Source: Rhopalosiphum padi
Lineage: Eukaryota > Arthropoda > Insecta > Hemiptera > Aphididae
Direction: 5' to 3'
Length of the DNA stretch: 64,000 bases
NCBI RefSeq assembly: GCF_020882245.1
Contig: NC_083597.1
Span: 27,568,652 to 27,632,651 of the forward strand
The notes beneath the pieces are model-generated. The model was given only the letters and a program-made list of their open reading frames with translations, had not been told where the DNA came from and ran no database searches. Below are positions 1-12,977 of this stretch, piece after piece. The stretch's first letter is position 1, and each line of letters opens with the position of its first letter. The position numbers and the translations under genes were made by a program.

Positions 1-355
1 TATCGAAACTAGGTACTATGAATCTTTTTTCTCCACTTTTTCTTCCCCAATTCACTAACAAAAAATCAGAAACCTTATTAAAGTATAATTTTCAAGTATT
101 TTTACTGTTCTAAAAAGTGATAATGGACACACATCATCGGCACGTAATTGTAAAACTAACTAACATAACTAACTAACATTCATATTTAATAATTTTTTAT
201 TAATTATTTAAATAATATAATTATGATTTCGCGGCGTCCTAGATAGGCAATTTAGCTAATATTTTTTTCTGGTACTTATTATTGTGAGTGTACTTACTAT
301 TAAATTGATTATTAATTTTTATAAACAGATAATAGTTATTCAATTCATAAAATAT
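1..355. other. Left-edge sequence, nothing recognised
   Basis: AT-rich DNA with short tracts such as taactaac repeats near 158-178. No exon of the cluster, no RNA gene and no recognisable element was found. It lies outside the first tandem unit. Confidence 0.5.
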
Positions 356-1065
356 GATACTAGTTAAGTTCCTTGTGTATGTAATATTTTTATTTAAACA
401 ACAGCAAAATATACTAATTTATTGTAGGCTGAAGGGCACGTTAAAGAAAAAAGAAAACAATATATATTATTATTTATTAAATAAGATTCATAATAGTCAA
501 TTATAATCCGTACTTATTATTAATGCACAATATATTATATTATAGATACAATACATTTCACTAGGAACATTATCTTGCCACTCTCAAGACTATTTGGTAC
601 TCTAGTTATACATACGAGTATATAAAAAACAATCGTCGCTAATATAAAAGTTATTTAAAAAACGTAGAGCGAGTGGTCGAAGATTTTCACACATAGCCGG
701 AATATTACTAACTAAATAATAGGCGGATTGGCGGCACAGCGACACTATCGAGATAACTACAATAGTAATAATAATAATAGCCGTTTAGGACATCACGTTA
801 AAATATTAATAGAAATATTTTAAGATAGAGATTAATCATTATAAAATTATTAAAATACATTTAGATTACATGAAGAAATATGTATACATGTTGCGGCTAT
901 ATACAAATAGAGTTCCAATAAACATTTTTAGGACCAATTAAGTATTTGAGTCTCGTGTAATTTTAAGCACAGCACTAATTTAGTCAACGTTTTAATACTG
1001 AGTACCATAAAACTTAAAAAAAATATATCTTAATTCTCTTTTTACCGACTCAAGACTTTAATTAT

Positions 1066-1313
1066 GCTTGTCCCAAATGGAATCATCGCTGATAGACTGG
1101 ACATAGTGGGTGTCTCGAAGGGGTCAGTCCTCGTCTCCACGACGAGGAATATGTTTTATGATGTAATTCCTAAAATGGACGTACCGGAAAGGATTTAGCT
1201 CGTCGGGTTTGCTGACGATCTTCCTCTACTCATTGTTGCACAGAAATCAGATGGTCTGGCTCGTGTGGTCAACCGCACATTGGACGCCATTGGTGCTTGG
1301 ATGGGTGACCCAT
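1066..1313 (+). mobile_element. R1-like non-LTR retrotransposon, reverse transcriptase fragment (unit 1)
   Basis: Conceptual translation gives NGI.ADRLDIVGVSKGSVLV, then LVGF.DDL (the FADD active-site region), then DGLARVVNRTLDAIGAWMGD. This resembles motifs B to D of R1-clade reverse transcriptases. An in-frame stop (GGATTTAG) shortly before LVGF and missing ends make it dead. It is the same stretch as 22654-22888 in unit 3. Confidence 0.75.
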
Positions 1314-1554
1314 TTTTTTATTAGTTATATCATTGATCAATATAAATAATTAATTTGTTTGTATTTTAGGTTAAAATCAAAAGCTGCATGTAATTCTGAT
1401 TAGTTTTTTGGTAGTTTAGGCATTATTAATGCTTTAACATGATGTTTTTCTGAATTTTTTTTAAGTCATAAGTATTTAATATATCTATTTCAATGTAATA
1501 AATAAAAAATATATTATAATTTATGACTAAATTGTACAAAATCATATTAGAAAC

Positions 1555-1592
<38 letters not shown>
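1555..1592 (+). repeat. (AAT)n microsatellite
   Basis: About 12-13 AAT/TAA repeats. The same locus is much shorter in units 2 (near 12545) and 3 (near 23622), so it has expanded in unit 1 since duplication. Confidence 0.9.
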
Positions 1593-1597
<5 letters not shown>

Positions 1598-1863
1598 ATA
1601 GTTTAGGAAATAATATTGGTTAGTCTAGAATTATTATAAAACTTAAATGTTGGTGAATATTAAGTTATATTTGATTATCTATACAAATACAATATTTTTT
1701 CGGATATTCCTAATAGTTCATTAACTACCCCATTCCAAATTAATCCATGCTTATACTTGAACATTTTAATTTTAATATTGAACTTTAGGCATATTTTTCT
1801 GGTTAGGTATTTAAATTATACTGCATAGTTTATTGTAGATAAAAATTAATTAAAAATGTTTAA

Positions 1864-4800
1864 TTAAGACTGCGTAATTTGATCTATCTTAGCACACGGT
1901 GTAAAACTACTTGATTTCCATCCATTAATAAATATATTTGTCACTGGAAATAGACCACAACCACAAGTGTCATCATGATCATCTGTATCAAGTTGCTGTA
2001 TTACTATTCCTTTGAAGTGTTTTTTTGCGTAAACACCCTAAAATAAACAACAAAATAATATTTCAAAAAAGTGAAAACGTTGGTACCATTTAGCTGTACA
2101 TAGGGCGTAGAGTTGGTTACTGTAATAGATGTGCTAAATTTTAATTCAATTAATTGTATGTGTTCTGTTGTTATTATATACTTCATTGTAGTCCAGTACT
2201 TTATATCATTATGTACATTTCATAAGAAACCTACCTATATATTTTTTATATTTTTTATACAAATTAAGGATCTACTTATTTGCTTTTTTAAAATATAATT
2301 TCAAGAATGAAATAAGAATGATAAAATTATAGGTTGTAAACATTTTCATGACTATTATTTTAAATTTTATTTTTTAGGTATGAATATTAAAAAATGTATG
2401 CATTTTTAATTTTTGAGATTAAAATTTATCCAAATTTATTACTAATACTATAAATTATAACATGTATAGAAAACACTAACAAAATCATCGTCATTATAAA
2501 ATAAATATATTCATTGCTTGTCTCAGAATCTAATGATTGTTATTATTACTATAACTATTATCCACTACTTATTAAAGAAGTAGATAAAACATAGAAACAA
2601 ATTCAATACTGTTTTTTTCTTTCTTACCTTTATCTGTGTATATCACTGACATGTTCTATAACTATACAAAGAGATCCTGTTTATCAATCAACAAACGGAG
2701 ACTCTTTCGGACCGGATATGTATTAACAATAGATAAATTTATAGCTTAGCTATGATTATAAGAAAATAACATTGGAAAACAATGAGATTGTTCGTCATGC
2801 CCTTAAGCTTTTGCTTTTTTTGCGATAACATTTTCTTCCAAACTCATCCTCCTCTCACGTTAAGTGTAAAAGGTGTCCAAAAAAGAACGTTTTTTTTTTT
2901 AATAGGGCGAAATTTTCAGTTGTTGGGTTGGTACGATTGTCTCTGCAAATTGTTTTATCTCAAATACCTGAAGTTTCGTTTGGTATGGTTTGTTTTAGTT
3001 TTCAAGTGTTTTGAAGGTGTTACTAACTACCGAAAGATTGCCCATGGAAACGCATATTTTGATAGTTAAAACTCACTATCGAAGAAATCGCCGGACGTCC
3101 AAAAAGTAAAAATTATTTTATAGATATATCGATTACTCAAAATATCCTTAAACCAAAATATCCCGCTTAAATAATAATTTAAAAAATTAACCTTTATTAT
3201 AAAAGTTGCGATAAGAAGTAATGATCAGACTTTATCTAAAGTGAATGTGTGTTATTTTGATAATAGTACGAAAATATAAAAATTTAGATGAGTGAATAAA
3301 TACTAATATTATGACCAGGATATTATGACGTGTTACCATTAATATTAAGCTATAATCTGTTAATTTAAGTTTTAGTTTATAAATATCCTCCAGCTCTATT
3401 CAGTTTCTTTTCTTGAATACAATTCAATTTATTACATTTCATACTTTGTTTTTCACTATTTGAACTACATCTGTATGTATTGCAAGCTTTTTCTGTGACT
3501 ATTATAAGAGTCCGTCAAATAATCAATCATCGAGGACACAACCATTTACATTTTGCATAATGAGATTATGATAATGTATTTACTTGTTGATATGAAAGTT
3601 CAGAAGGATTCGAACACCATGTACTTGTATTTAATGAACTGTCACTGGTACCGTTACAAAGCTGTAATAAAAACGAGATAGTCATTTTTACTAAGAAACA
3701 CAAAATCATAAAATTTAAAGTCAGAAATATTTAAACCCTTCTTAAAAAATATTTAAAAAAAAATACAGTTATGTGCGGTATTTAAATTAATGTGTTAATT
3801 GTTTTTATGTAAAGGATATAAATTAAATCTCATGCTTAGTTCATTAAATTGACAATATTTTTAATTTTAAAGTTTTAATTACTTACTTATTTATAAGTTT
3901 TAAAAATAATGATTATTTAATTTTTAAATATTATAACTAATTATCAATTTGTTCTTTATTCAAAAAGTAAAACTAAAAATTTTTATCAAAAATGTTGTTA
4001 AAATAAAGTGTGGGTATCGCTTTGCTGTATAGTTAGTAGAAATGGACAGTAGGTCACTATAATGGATATGTTAAATTAGAATGCAATGACAGGTATCAGT
4101 GTATACAAAAAACGATTCTGAACGGAGATGATTTGTCAGTCTAGGACGATTAGTAGGGGATATACGTATTTACCTATATTTAAATTGTAATATATTGTTA
4201 TTTTACTCGATTTAAAAAAAAATTAATTTTATATACATATAAATTTTTTTTCTGGATTGACGTTAGTATTTTTTTTTTACGGTTATTTAAAGAAAAAGGT
4301 TCGGAGAACCTTGTGTTTGTTTTTTTAAACCTTAGGTATAAATCACAAAAATTTTATGAATTTTCAACTTCAAAATACCTTGCAAAAGTTTCAAGATGTT
4401 GACATATTTCAAAAACATTTCAACTTTGTAGAAAAATCGAAAATTTCAATTATCTTCAAGTAGCTTAAAAAAGTGAAAATATATTGAAAATTTAATTGTA
4501 AATATATAACGCGAATATAAACATCTAGTGAAAATTTTAAAATAGTTTGTTTTTGAGTTACAGCAAAATAAAAAATCAATTTTGTCAAAAGATTTTCCTG
4601 ACACTTTAGAAAACTACTGGAAATTTTTTAACTTTGACTCCCCAAAGTACTAGCTAGATTAATTTTCATTCTCGAAGAGAGGCTGAATTTAAAAATTAAA
4701 GCACTATTACTACTTCAAAAAGTGATAGCAAACATAGAAATAAAAACGATTGCAAAGTCAGAGATCGGCATGAAAACTTTCTTGATTTTCAATTTTTAGA

Positions 4801-7800
4801 AATTTATTAATGGTATGTAATATGTATGTATGATGTATTTCATTTTCAATTTCATTTAGTAAGATAAATCTCTGAAACCGGAGAGCGGATTTTGTTATTT
4901 GGGATCTTGTTAGATTCACATTGGCTAGGAGAAGTGTAATAAAGATTTTCAGAACTGTATCTTTTATAATTTATTCACTACAGAGCTCCAAAAAAATAAT
5001 TAAACCATATTGTATTGGGTGTTTTTAAGTTTTTCAGCATTATAGCTTTGTAGTGAGTTAACAATTGAAGTTAAATTTATGAAAATCTTCATAGCACTTC
5101 TCCTAGCCAATGTGAATCTAACAAGACCCCAAATAATAAAATCCGTTCTCCAGTTTCGGTAATCTACCACGCTAAATGAAAATCTAGCAAAAAATAACTA
5201 TTTACTAAATTAAATAATTTTTTTTGAAAATTTTTAATCACACATTTTGCATTTACTTGATAATTCCTTTTCAATGAGCTATTAACCAGCTTTTTAACTA
5301 TAATAGTTTCGGAGAAAAGTTAAAAAATAGAAATTTTGGGACTGTTCACGCCGACGTTTTTGTGGATTCAAATTGTTATACCGCTTGGGTATGATATCGG
5401 AACTCTTTAATTAATATTTTATGTTAAAGTTAACTTAATTATCCACCTACTCATTACAATTGAGTTAAAATTTTATCATTTAACAATTTAACAAAAATTC
5501 TTGAAGTTTTAAAAGTTCAGACTGTTTTCATTTCAATTACCATACTTACTTGATTAAAAATCAAGAAAGTAAAAAAAGCACACATAATTGTAAAATCAAT
5601 ACATTAATCACTCTGTTCAGAATCTAAAATAATATTAAATTATGTAAAAAATATTTAAAAAAAAATGAATGTGAAATTGTTAATATTTTAATGGATATGT
5701 AATAGTAAACACTTTTCTTTACATGTTTATTTTTTACGGGAGTGGAATAAGTCTTCTTATAATGTATTCTGATTAAATGTAAAATAACTCGGCACAGTTT
5801 GTTCAATTTAAAAAAAATTAAATTATCGTATGAATATTTTAGTAATTCCAGGTTAAGTTGATTCTTAAACATATATTGACTAGCCATCATTAAATAAATA
5901 TGTAATATAAAATTAATCATACCGTAGAAACTGTTGTAATTCGCTTATTGTTTAAGATTTGACCCTTGGGAAGAATTGCTGATGTTGCTACAAGACAATA
6001 AATTTTCGATTGATCCATGGATGAATTAGTTACAGCAGCAGTCACTTGATCCTAATAAAGTTCATAAATAATGTTTTATTTTTAAAAATTGAAACATGTA
6101 TCTATTTTTAAATATAATTACGTACCATAGTCGTCATATTTGAATTTTTGCTTTCTATTGGAGCTAAACCATATTTATGACCATCTGAATCACAATCGTT
6201 TAAGAGTGAAAAATCAATTATATAAATATCAAAAACTTTATTTGTTATTGAAAAATCAAAACCTTAAAGAACATAATTGGAATATAAAAAATAATTTATA
6301 TACAAAATAAATATATAGAGAATAAAAATAACTTATTGTCATTATAAGTAGCAATATTGATATTACAATATTAGATATAGTTTACTTACACTCAGAATTT
6401 GAAAAGTTTTTATAGGACCATGAATCTATTTCTAAACCGAATCTTAGATCACGTTTTACTGATTGTTTGACTTTGGTGACAAAATTAGAAATTTTTTTGG
6501 GATAATCTGCAAAGGCATCCTTAAAAATTTACCATTTAATCAAAGTGAGTGTTAGTTTTATGTAATATATTCATATTTAAAAATAAGTATTTATTTAACG
6601 CTGCATAGATTTGTTTTTTAACAATGAGTTATAATGATATGATTTAGTGTCGGCCTATTATTTATCATTACTTGATACTCGTGATTAGAGAATTAGAAAT
6701 AATGGGTACACGGTACACTTAAGGAGTACCAGTGATGCAAAACCAGGTTATGTTCTTAAAGAATTATTTTAAAATATTGATTAAGATAAACTAGAAATAT
6801 TATTAAATATATTCTGAGTTGTATAATATTCTTATAAAAGAGCTGATCGGAAAATTGATGAAAAATGTCAGTTCTATTTACGGTTATTTTAAACGAACTA
6901 TTTTATAACTAAAACTTTTAAAATACGAGTTAATAAAAAAATGTGATTGAATTCTAAAACGACTAAATTTCATTGAATATCATCATTGAACTTTATTTTA
7001 TCAGTCATATAACATATTTTATAATGGTAGATATATCTTAACGACCTCCAAGAAACACCAACTAAACATGACATATTTGACAAATTACAACAATGTATGG
7101 ACATCCACAACTCAGTTATAAACAGAATAAAGTTCCAAACCTTACCATTATGGAAATGGGAACTAAAATTAAATACTGAACTTCTAAACTTTAATAAATA
7201 CGAAAGAAAAACCGGAAATAATTACCTCTCAATTTAAAAATATGATTCAAAACACATTCCCTAACTTCACCAAAATATATATGGATGTATCCAAATCTGA
7301 GCATAGAGTTTGTTTTGCTATAGTTAAATATACTAAAATCAATATGACTATAATAACATGGGCGGTATTGTAGTAATTGAAAATCTAAGCATTTTTACAT
7401 CTTTAAAAGGTGATGATACAATAAAAAAATCATATATAATTATTATATTAGAACTTTAAAAGTCTAAAACTATGATTTAATTAAATTATTTTCTATTTTA
7501 CTTACATAAATAGTAAACATTTTAATGAAAATACCACTAATATTGTATGCATTTAAAAAAGTGACTAATGGATCTATAGTTTTTGTCTGATAATTTGTAG
7601 AACTCTCGTCTACTTCAAGTATTGAGGGCCAATTATCAGTATATTGAAACCCAATGCGTGTGTAAACAATTTTGTTAAGTTTAGTCAAGCTCGTTACGAT
7701 ACCTTTAATCATCAAAATTTTAATATAATAAGATACAGTACGTTTATAATATTTAGTATGAATTGATATTTATATTCATAACGATTTTATATATTTTAGA

Positions 7801-9698
7801 CATTTATAACAAACACACACACAATAAACTACTGTACTCATGTTTAGTTTACGTCACTTCTAACCATCAGTATCACTTCCATAGTTTTGTTAAATTAATA
7901 TTTCAATGGTTCACCAACAGTTTTGATACAGAAAATAATGGCCAAGATCATTATTCATTTGTTTTTTTTTTTTTTTTTTTTAATATATTTTAATATTTTC
8001 TTTAGTCGTTGTCTATTTTAAAAAACAAGTTTTGATAAATATTGACAAATAAACATCAAATAATGAATTATTAATTTATTATTGTTAACATTAATGCTTG
8101 AGTTATTATGAAATAAGTTACTAGATGTATCTCATAATAGTCATACATATGAATAATCGTTTGTAATACACTCATCTATTCGTCATAATTTGATGTTTAA
8201 TTTATGGCACAATATTTTAGAACGGTATTCTGTTTTAGATTATAAAAATATTCACATATGTTTTTGTTTACGTATGTTGAAAACAATGTTATAAAATACT
8301 CTTAATGTTTTTTAATAAATATGTCGCAACGAAATAACTTCGAAAGTTTGTTATTTGCTAGTTTATTTTTGATTTGTTTTTATAAATAATGGACATTAAT
8401 AAACAGATTGTTTCATTTGTATAACTATTGAAAAGTATTGCAAACAGGAAATACAAGAGAACAGTAAGACAATGAGACCTATACTATAAACATATTATGT
8501 TCGTGTTTTTAAGTTGTTTATAATTACCTTTATTTGATTCCATGAAATGGGAGTCAGTGCCATCATCACGGTCAAAAGCATACTTACCTACAGTAAATAT
8601 ACCACAATCTTCTGGCAAAGTGGATAAATTGAATACAAAAGCACTTAAATAGACTCTTCCAGTTAATATGCAAATTATTTCGCTTGGGCAATCATCTTAA
8701 AAGTAAATATTTAATAAATCTATTAAATCATAAAGTGAAAAAAATATTATTTTTAATATTTAAAAAAGCAGCAAGTTGTCTTTAACTACTCTGCTGTGTA
8801 GTAACTGTCAGATGTATCTCATCATTGTTTAGGTAAATGTAATCGAAGTGTTAAATTGTAATTCAAAGATAAATAATTCTATACGAAAAATGATTTTGAT
8901 TGGAGTCGGTCAATCAGTTTATTTCACCAAGAATATTTTATATTATATTTATATTGTTTTTATCAATTATAAATTAATAGCTTAAAATCAATCTAAATAT
9001 TTTGATAATGTCATTAAGTATTATAAAATATAATCATATAGATAAAAGTTTCAAACATCAATATTTTTGAATTACAACAAAATGCCTATCTAAAATTGCT
9101 ATTCTCCGTTTCAATATCTATGAATAATTAGTGCAGATGTACTATCAACTTTTTTTTATTCCAATATAAAAAAACTTAAGAGCAGCCTTTTTTTAAAGAT
9201 TTTAGAGCGAGAATACGTTTTTGAGAGACATTAAACTAAACTAATCTTCAGATTTCTATAATTAACAAAGTTTTTGAATTATGACAAAATATTAATATTG
9301 ATTTTGTTAAAAATCAGTTTTGCGTAAGAACTCCAGTTTTGATCAAATTGTTATACTAAATTAATGAAATTACTAAAAATTGTTTATTTTTAACCCTATG
9401 TAACAACAAGATGCAATTTTGTATTAGAAAAGTCATCGAAGTCGAAGATCGAAGCTTTTTTACTGATTCAAAATATAGCGAACAGATACATAAAATATCA
9501 CACATCATTGTAAAATCAATTCATAGTTACTCCGCTTAAACTATATTATAACCATTTACCTAACTTATTTAATAATTTTGTAAGTTTTAATACAATTATT
9601 ACTATTGTATTTCTAATAAAAAAAACTATTTTTTTACCTTGTGTATTCGATGGAAGATACAATGATATACTCGAAACTAGTAATAATATAATTTTCAT
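1864..9698 (-). CDS. Gene A: secreted GH18 chitinase-like protein, 8 exons, 357 aa
   Basis: Exons on the minus strand: 9638-9698, 8528-8695, 7506-7702, 6390-6519, 6126-6262, 5923-6051, 3584-3661 and 1864-2037 (1074 nt including TAA). All introns are GT..AG and the phases agree throughout. The start is the only ATG giving a signal peptide (MKIILLLV..., 20 residues). The domain looks like glycoside hydrolase family 18: exon 2 has EIICI...EDCGIF, resembling the beta-1 Cys and the 'CThi' Cys of chitinases; exon 3 has YTRIGF, like SIGG; exon 5 has DIYIIDF, like MxYD; exon 8 has IVIQQLDTDD and a CGCG cluster. The strand-4 position reads ISGIFIKMF where active chitinases have DGxDxDxE, so the catalytic Glu is absent and chitin hydrolysis is unlikely. 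An AATAAA signal (1829-1834, minus) lies 30 nt past the stop. Intron 6 is 2.3 kb and carries repeats. The function is unknown; binding of chitin or glycans outside the cell is an inference from the family. Confidence 0.8.
3131..3330. mobile_element. Internally deleted copy of the 'caaaatatccc' TIR element (unit 1, intron 7)
   Basis: Starts with ctcaaaatatcc and ends ccaggatattatgacg, the same ends as the 450 bp element in unit 3 but with the centre gone. Unit 2 has an equivalent short form at about 14316-14503. Confidence 0.5.
4850..5181. repeat. Fold-back (long inverted repeat) element in intron 6 of gene A
   Basis: Two arms of roughly 140 bp face each other: the left arm contains tctgaaaccggagagcgga and cacattggctaggagaagtg, the right arm contains cacttctcctagccaatgtg and ccgttctccagtttcgg. 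A short loop near 4990-5040 separates them. The transcript could fold into a long hairpin. It is shared by units 2 and 3 at the same place. Confidence 0.8.
7045..7330 (+). mobile_element. Non-LTR retrotransposon fragment, start of RNase H region (intron 3 of gene A)
   Basis: Broken plus-strand reading: LPLWKWELKLNTELLNFNKY, then after a frame change FPNFTKIYMD.SKSEHRV.FAIV, which resembles the 'iytDGSks..vGaaiv' start of RNase H in Jockey/I-type elements. An almost identical stretch occupies the same intron of gene C. Confidence 0.55.
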
Positions 9699-10126
9699 TT
9701 TAACAATTAAATGACATTTTCGATATATTGTTTCTACTTAAAGTGGTAATAATCAATTACTCTTGCGAAATTATATTTTATTGTAAAAAAAAATTTTAAA
9801 TGATGTATTTACTTTTATTTATTATTTATTAATTGTTTAATTAATATTGTTATTAATTAAAACAAATAATTTGAACATTTGTAATGTACATTTATTAAAA
9901 ATAAATAAATATCATGGTATGAAATTATATTGCACATGAGTAAATAAGAAATTATAACAAAATGGTAACAATATATTAATATAATAAATTATAAACAATC
10001 TAACTTTTAGATGAAATATTTCAATACTTTTTTTTTAATTTTTATTATTAAATTTTAGATAAATTGTTTTATTATTTCGATTTTAAATGTATCATTAGCA
10101 TTGTTAATAATATCATTTATAATAAA

Positions 10127-10604
10127 AGAGTCCGGATTTTTATGCAAAAACATATTTTTAACAAGCGTATGCTGTTTGATGGGAGTAAGAAATGTTTGCA
10201 TTTGATAACCTGTAGAATCTGTCAAAAACAGTTTTTTTTTCTTATTAGTGCATATTTTGACTTCAGAGAATATCTCAGAATATTTTAGTTTATGGTACAT
10301 ATTATTATAGAATATTTTAGCATATTTCCGTAATATTGCATTATATTAAAGGATATTCAGCATATATAAGACAATAATGTAACATAAGATATATATAATT
10401 ATATAAATAATGATAAATTATAAATTCATAATCATCATATTCAATCATATTGCTTTTTTTTTTTTTACTTATTAGTTAGTATTATCAATAATTTTCAGAA
10501 TATTTTGAGTATATTAAAAATATTTTTGGGAATATTTCATCAATTATAGCTGCATATAAACATTATATTTCAAACGTTTTAACAGAATATAAATCCGGAC
10601 TCTA
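10127..10604. mobile_element. hAT-like MITE upstream of gene A
   Basis: Inverted ends agagtccggattt and aaatccggactct(a). The right flank is ATAATAAC; the left flank in the unit 2 copy is also ATAATAAC (mutated to ATAATAAA here), an 8 bp target duplication as in hAT elements. The inside is non-coding and rich in repeated aatattt motifs. Confidence 0.65.
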
Positions 10605-12049
10605 ATAATAACTGAATGTGCTGTGTGCCTGTGTGTTTCATTTTTATTTTTATTAATTTAAAAATATAAAAATGAGTTAAAATTATGTTAAACCATTTAT
10701 TTTAGTTATTGAGTGGAGTGATTCAATTTTGAGTTTTCAATGCGTGTATTTAAAAAAAAATGTTTTTATTTATTTAATTTTGTGTATGTTACATTTTTGA
10801 GCAGTAAAAATGCTTGAGAATTTTGGTATAGAAAAGTAGGAATCTAGTTAGTATTGTTGAAGGGGAGGGATTCAAAAGTGAAAAATTCTAAGTACGCTTC
10901 TTAATAAATATGAATGTATGTAATAATTTTGATGTAAAATCAGTTTTCGACAAAATCGATTTTGATACTAGTTAAGTTCCTTGTGTATGTAATATTTTTA
11001 TTTAAACAATAGCAAAATATACTAATTTATTGTAGGCTGAAGGGCACGTAAAAGAAAAAAGAAATCAATATATATTATTATTTATTAAATAAGATTCATA
11101 ATAGTCAATTATAATCCGTACTTATAATTAATGCACAATATATTATATTATAGATACAATACATTTCACTAGGAACAGTATCTTGCCACTCTCAAGACTA
11201 TTTGGTACTCTATTTATACATACGAGTATATAAAAAACAATCGTCACTAATATAAAAGTTACTAAAAACGTAGAGTGAGTGGTCAAAGATTTTCAGACAT
11301 AGCCGGAATATTACTATCTAAATAATAGGAGGATTGGCGGCTCAGCGATACTATCGAGATAACTACAATAGTAATAATAATAATAATAGCCGTTTAGGAC
11401 ATCACGTTAAAATATTAATAGAAATATTTTAAGATAGATATTAATCATTATAAAATTATTAAAACACATTTAGATTACATGAAAAAATATGTATACATGT
11501 TGCGGCTATATACAAACGGAGTTCCAATAAAAATTTTTAGGACCAATTGAGTATTTGAGTCTCATGGAATTTTAAGCACAGCACTAATTTAGTCAACGTT
11601 TTAATACTTAGTCCCATAAAACTTAAAAAAAATATATCTTAATTCTCTTTTTTACCGACTCAGGACTTTCCGTACCAAAAAATGCTACAGATAATACAAA
11701 AAATATAACTGAAATTAGAGGTTGTTATATAATTAATGCTAGAAATTATATCTATAACAAATAAAAAGAAACCGAAGAACAAATACAGCGGCTGCAATCA
11801 AAGAAAATAACACGATTGGAATACATACAATATTTATCACATACATTTTTACCAATACAAAAAATGTAAATTTACCTCAACCTATATTCATTTATTTATA
11901 CACAATTAAAATTAAAATTATAAATATTAGGTATATTTTATCCATACATTATCATATTATAAAACTACTTCTAATTTCAAAGTTTTTAGTTTTGTATTTA
12001 TTAAATAGACCAAATGATTGGAATTTCTTTAATTATGCTTGTCCCAAAT

Positions 12050-12260
12050 GAAATCTGTCAACCCTAGGTTGTGCTGATAGGTGTATTGGGAGGCCCTTGA
12101 CGACTACTCTAGTAGTGACCATAACTACATCGTATTTAGCATTATCCCCTACTCGCGAGCTTATAACGATGATAATGATAGGACGGGTGACCAACTTAGA
12201 TGGCCTTCACGCAAGTATGACTATGATGGCCTCTCCTGGGTACGCCATTGATTCACACGT
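12050..12260 (+). mobile_element. R1-like remnant with the RT core deleted (unit 2)
   Basis: Matches the left flank of the unit 3 remnant (22109-22300) and then runs directly into its right flank (cctgggtacgcc, 12238). The whole reverse transcriptase part present in unit 3 is therefore missing here. No open product is expected from it. Confidence 0.6.
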
Positions 12261-12977
12261 AATACATTTTTTTAAATTAATAGCACATGCAAATATTATT
12301 TTTTTATTAGTGTCATCATTGATCAATATAAATAATTAATTTGTTTGTATCTGATGTTAAAATCAAAAGCTGCATGTAATTCTGATAAGTTTTTTGGTAG
12401 TTTAGGCATTATTAATGCTCTAACATGATGTTTATTTTTCTGAATAGTTTTAAGTCATAAGTATTTAATGTATCTACTTCAATGTAATAAATAAAAAATA
12501 TATTATAATTTATGACTAAATTGTACAAAATCATATTAGAAACAAATAATAATAATAATAAAAAAATAGTTTAGGAAATAATATTGGTTAGTCTAGAATT
12601 ATTATAAAACTTAAATGTTGGTGAATATTAAATTATATTTGATTATCTATACAAATACAATATTTTTTCGGATACTGCTAATAGTTCATTAACTCCCCTC
12701 TCCCAAATTAATCCATGCTTATACTTGAAAATTTTAATTTTAATATTGAACTTTAGGCATATTTTTCTGGTTAGGTATTTTTAGGCATAGTTTAATGTAG
12801 ATAAAAGTTATAATTTTTGAACAGAAGTACACATTATAATAGAAGTAGCTAGATACATTAAAATTTTTAATGATTTAAACACCATTATTTATGAACATTT
12901 AGTAAGAATATTGATGAATATCAATTTATTATTAATACTGTATAGCGTAAAAGTTATAGTTTTTTATATATTTTTAA

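Larger units (their letters stand above)
356..10963. repeat. Tandem unit 1 (contains gene A)
   Basis: A ~10.6 kb segment beginning at gatactagttaagttcc, which recurs at 10964. It carries gene A, its introns with nested repeats, and a 5' flank that ends with a MITE and the sequence aaaatcgattttgatac at the junction with unit 2. Match to unit 2 is near-complete over much of the length, which suggests recent duplication. Confidence 0.85.

Noticed and set aside
2782..3069. Plus-strand open frame MRLFVMPLSFCFF..., with an extended version at 13800-14117
   Set aside because: It lies in intron 7 and is open in both units only because they are recent duplicates; unit 3 has most of it deleted. There is no recognisable domain, so it is treated as a repeat or chance ORF.
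12097..12339. ORF MTTTLVVTITTSYLALS... (and 22109-22309)
   Set aside because: Part of the R1-like remnant flank; frame and length differ between units and no domain is seen.
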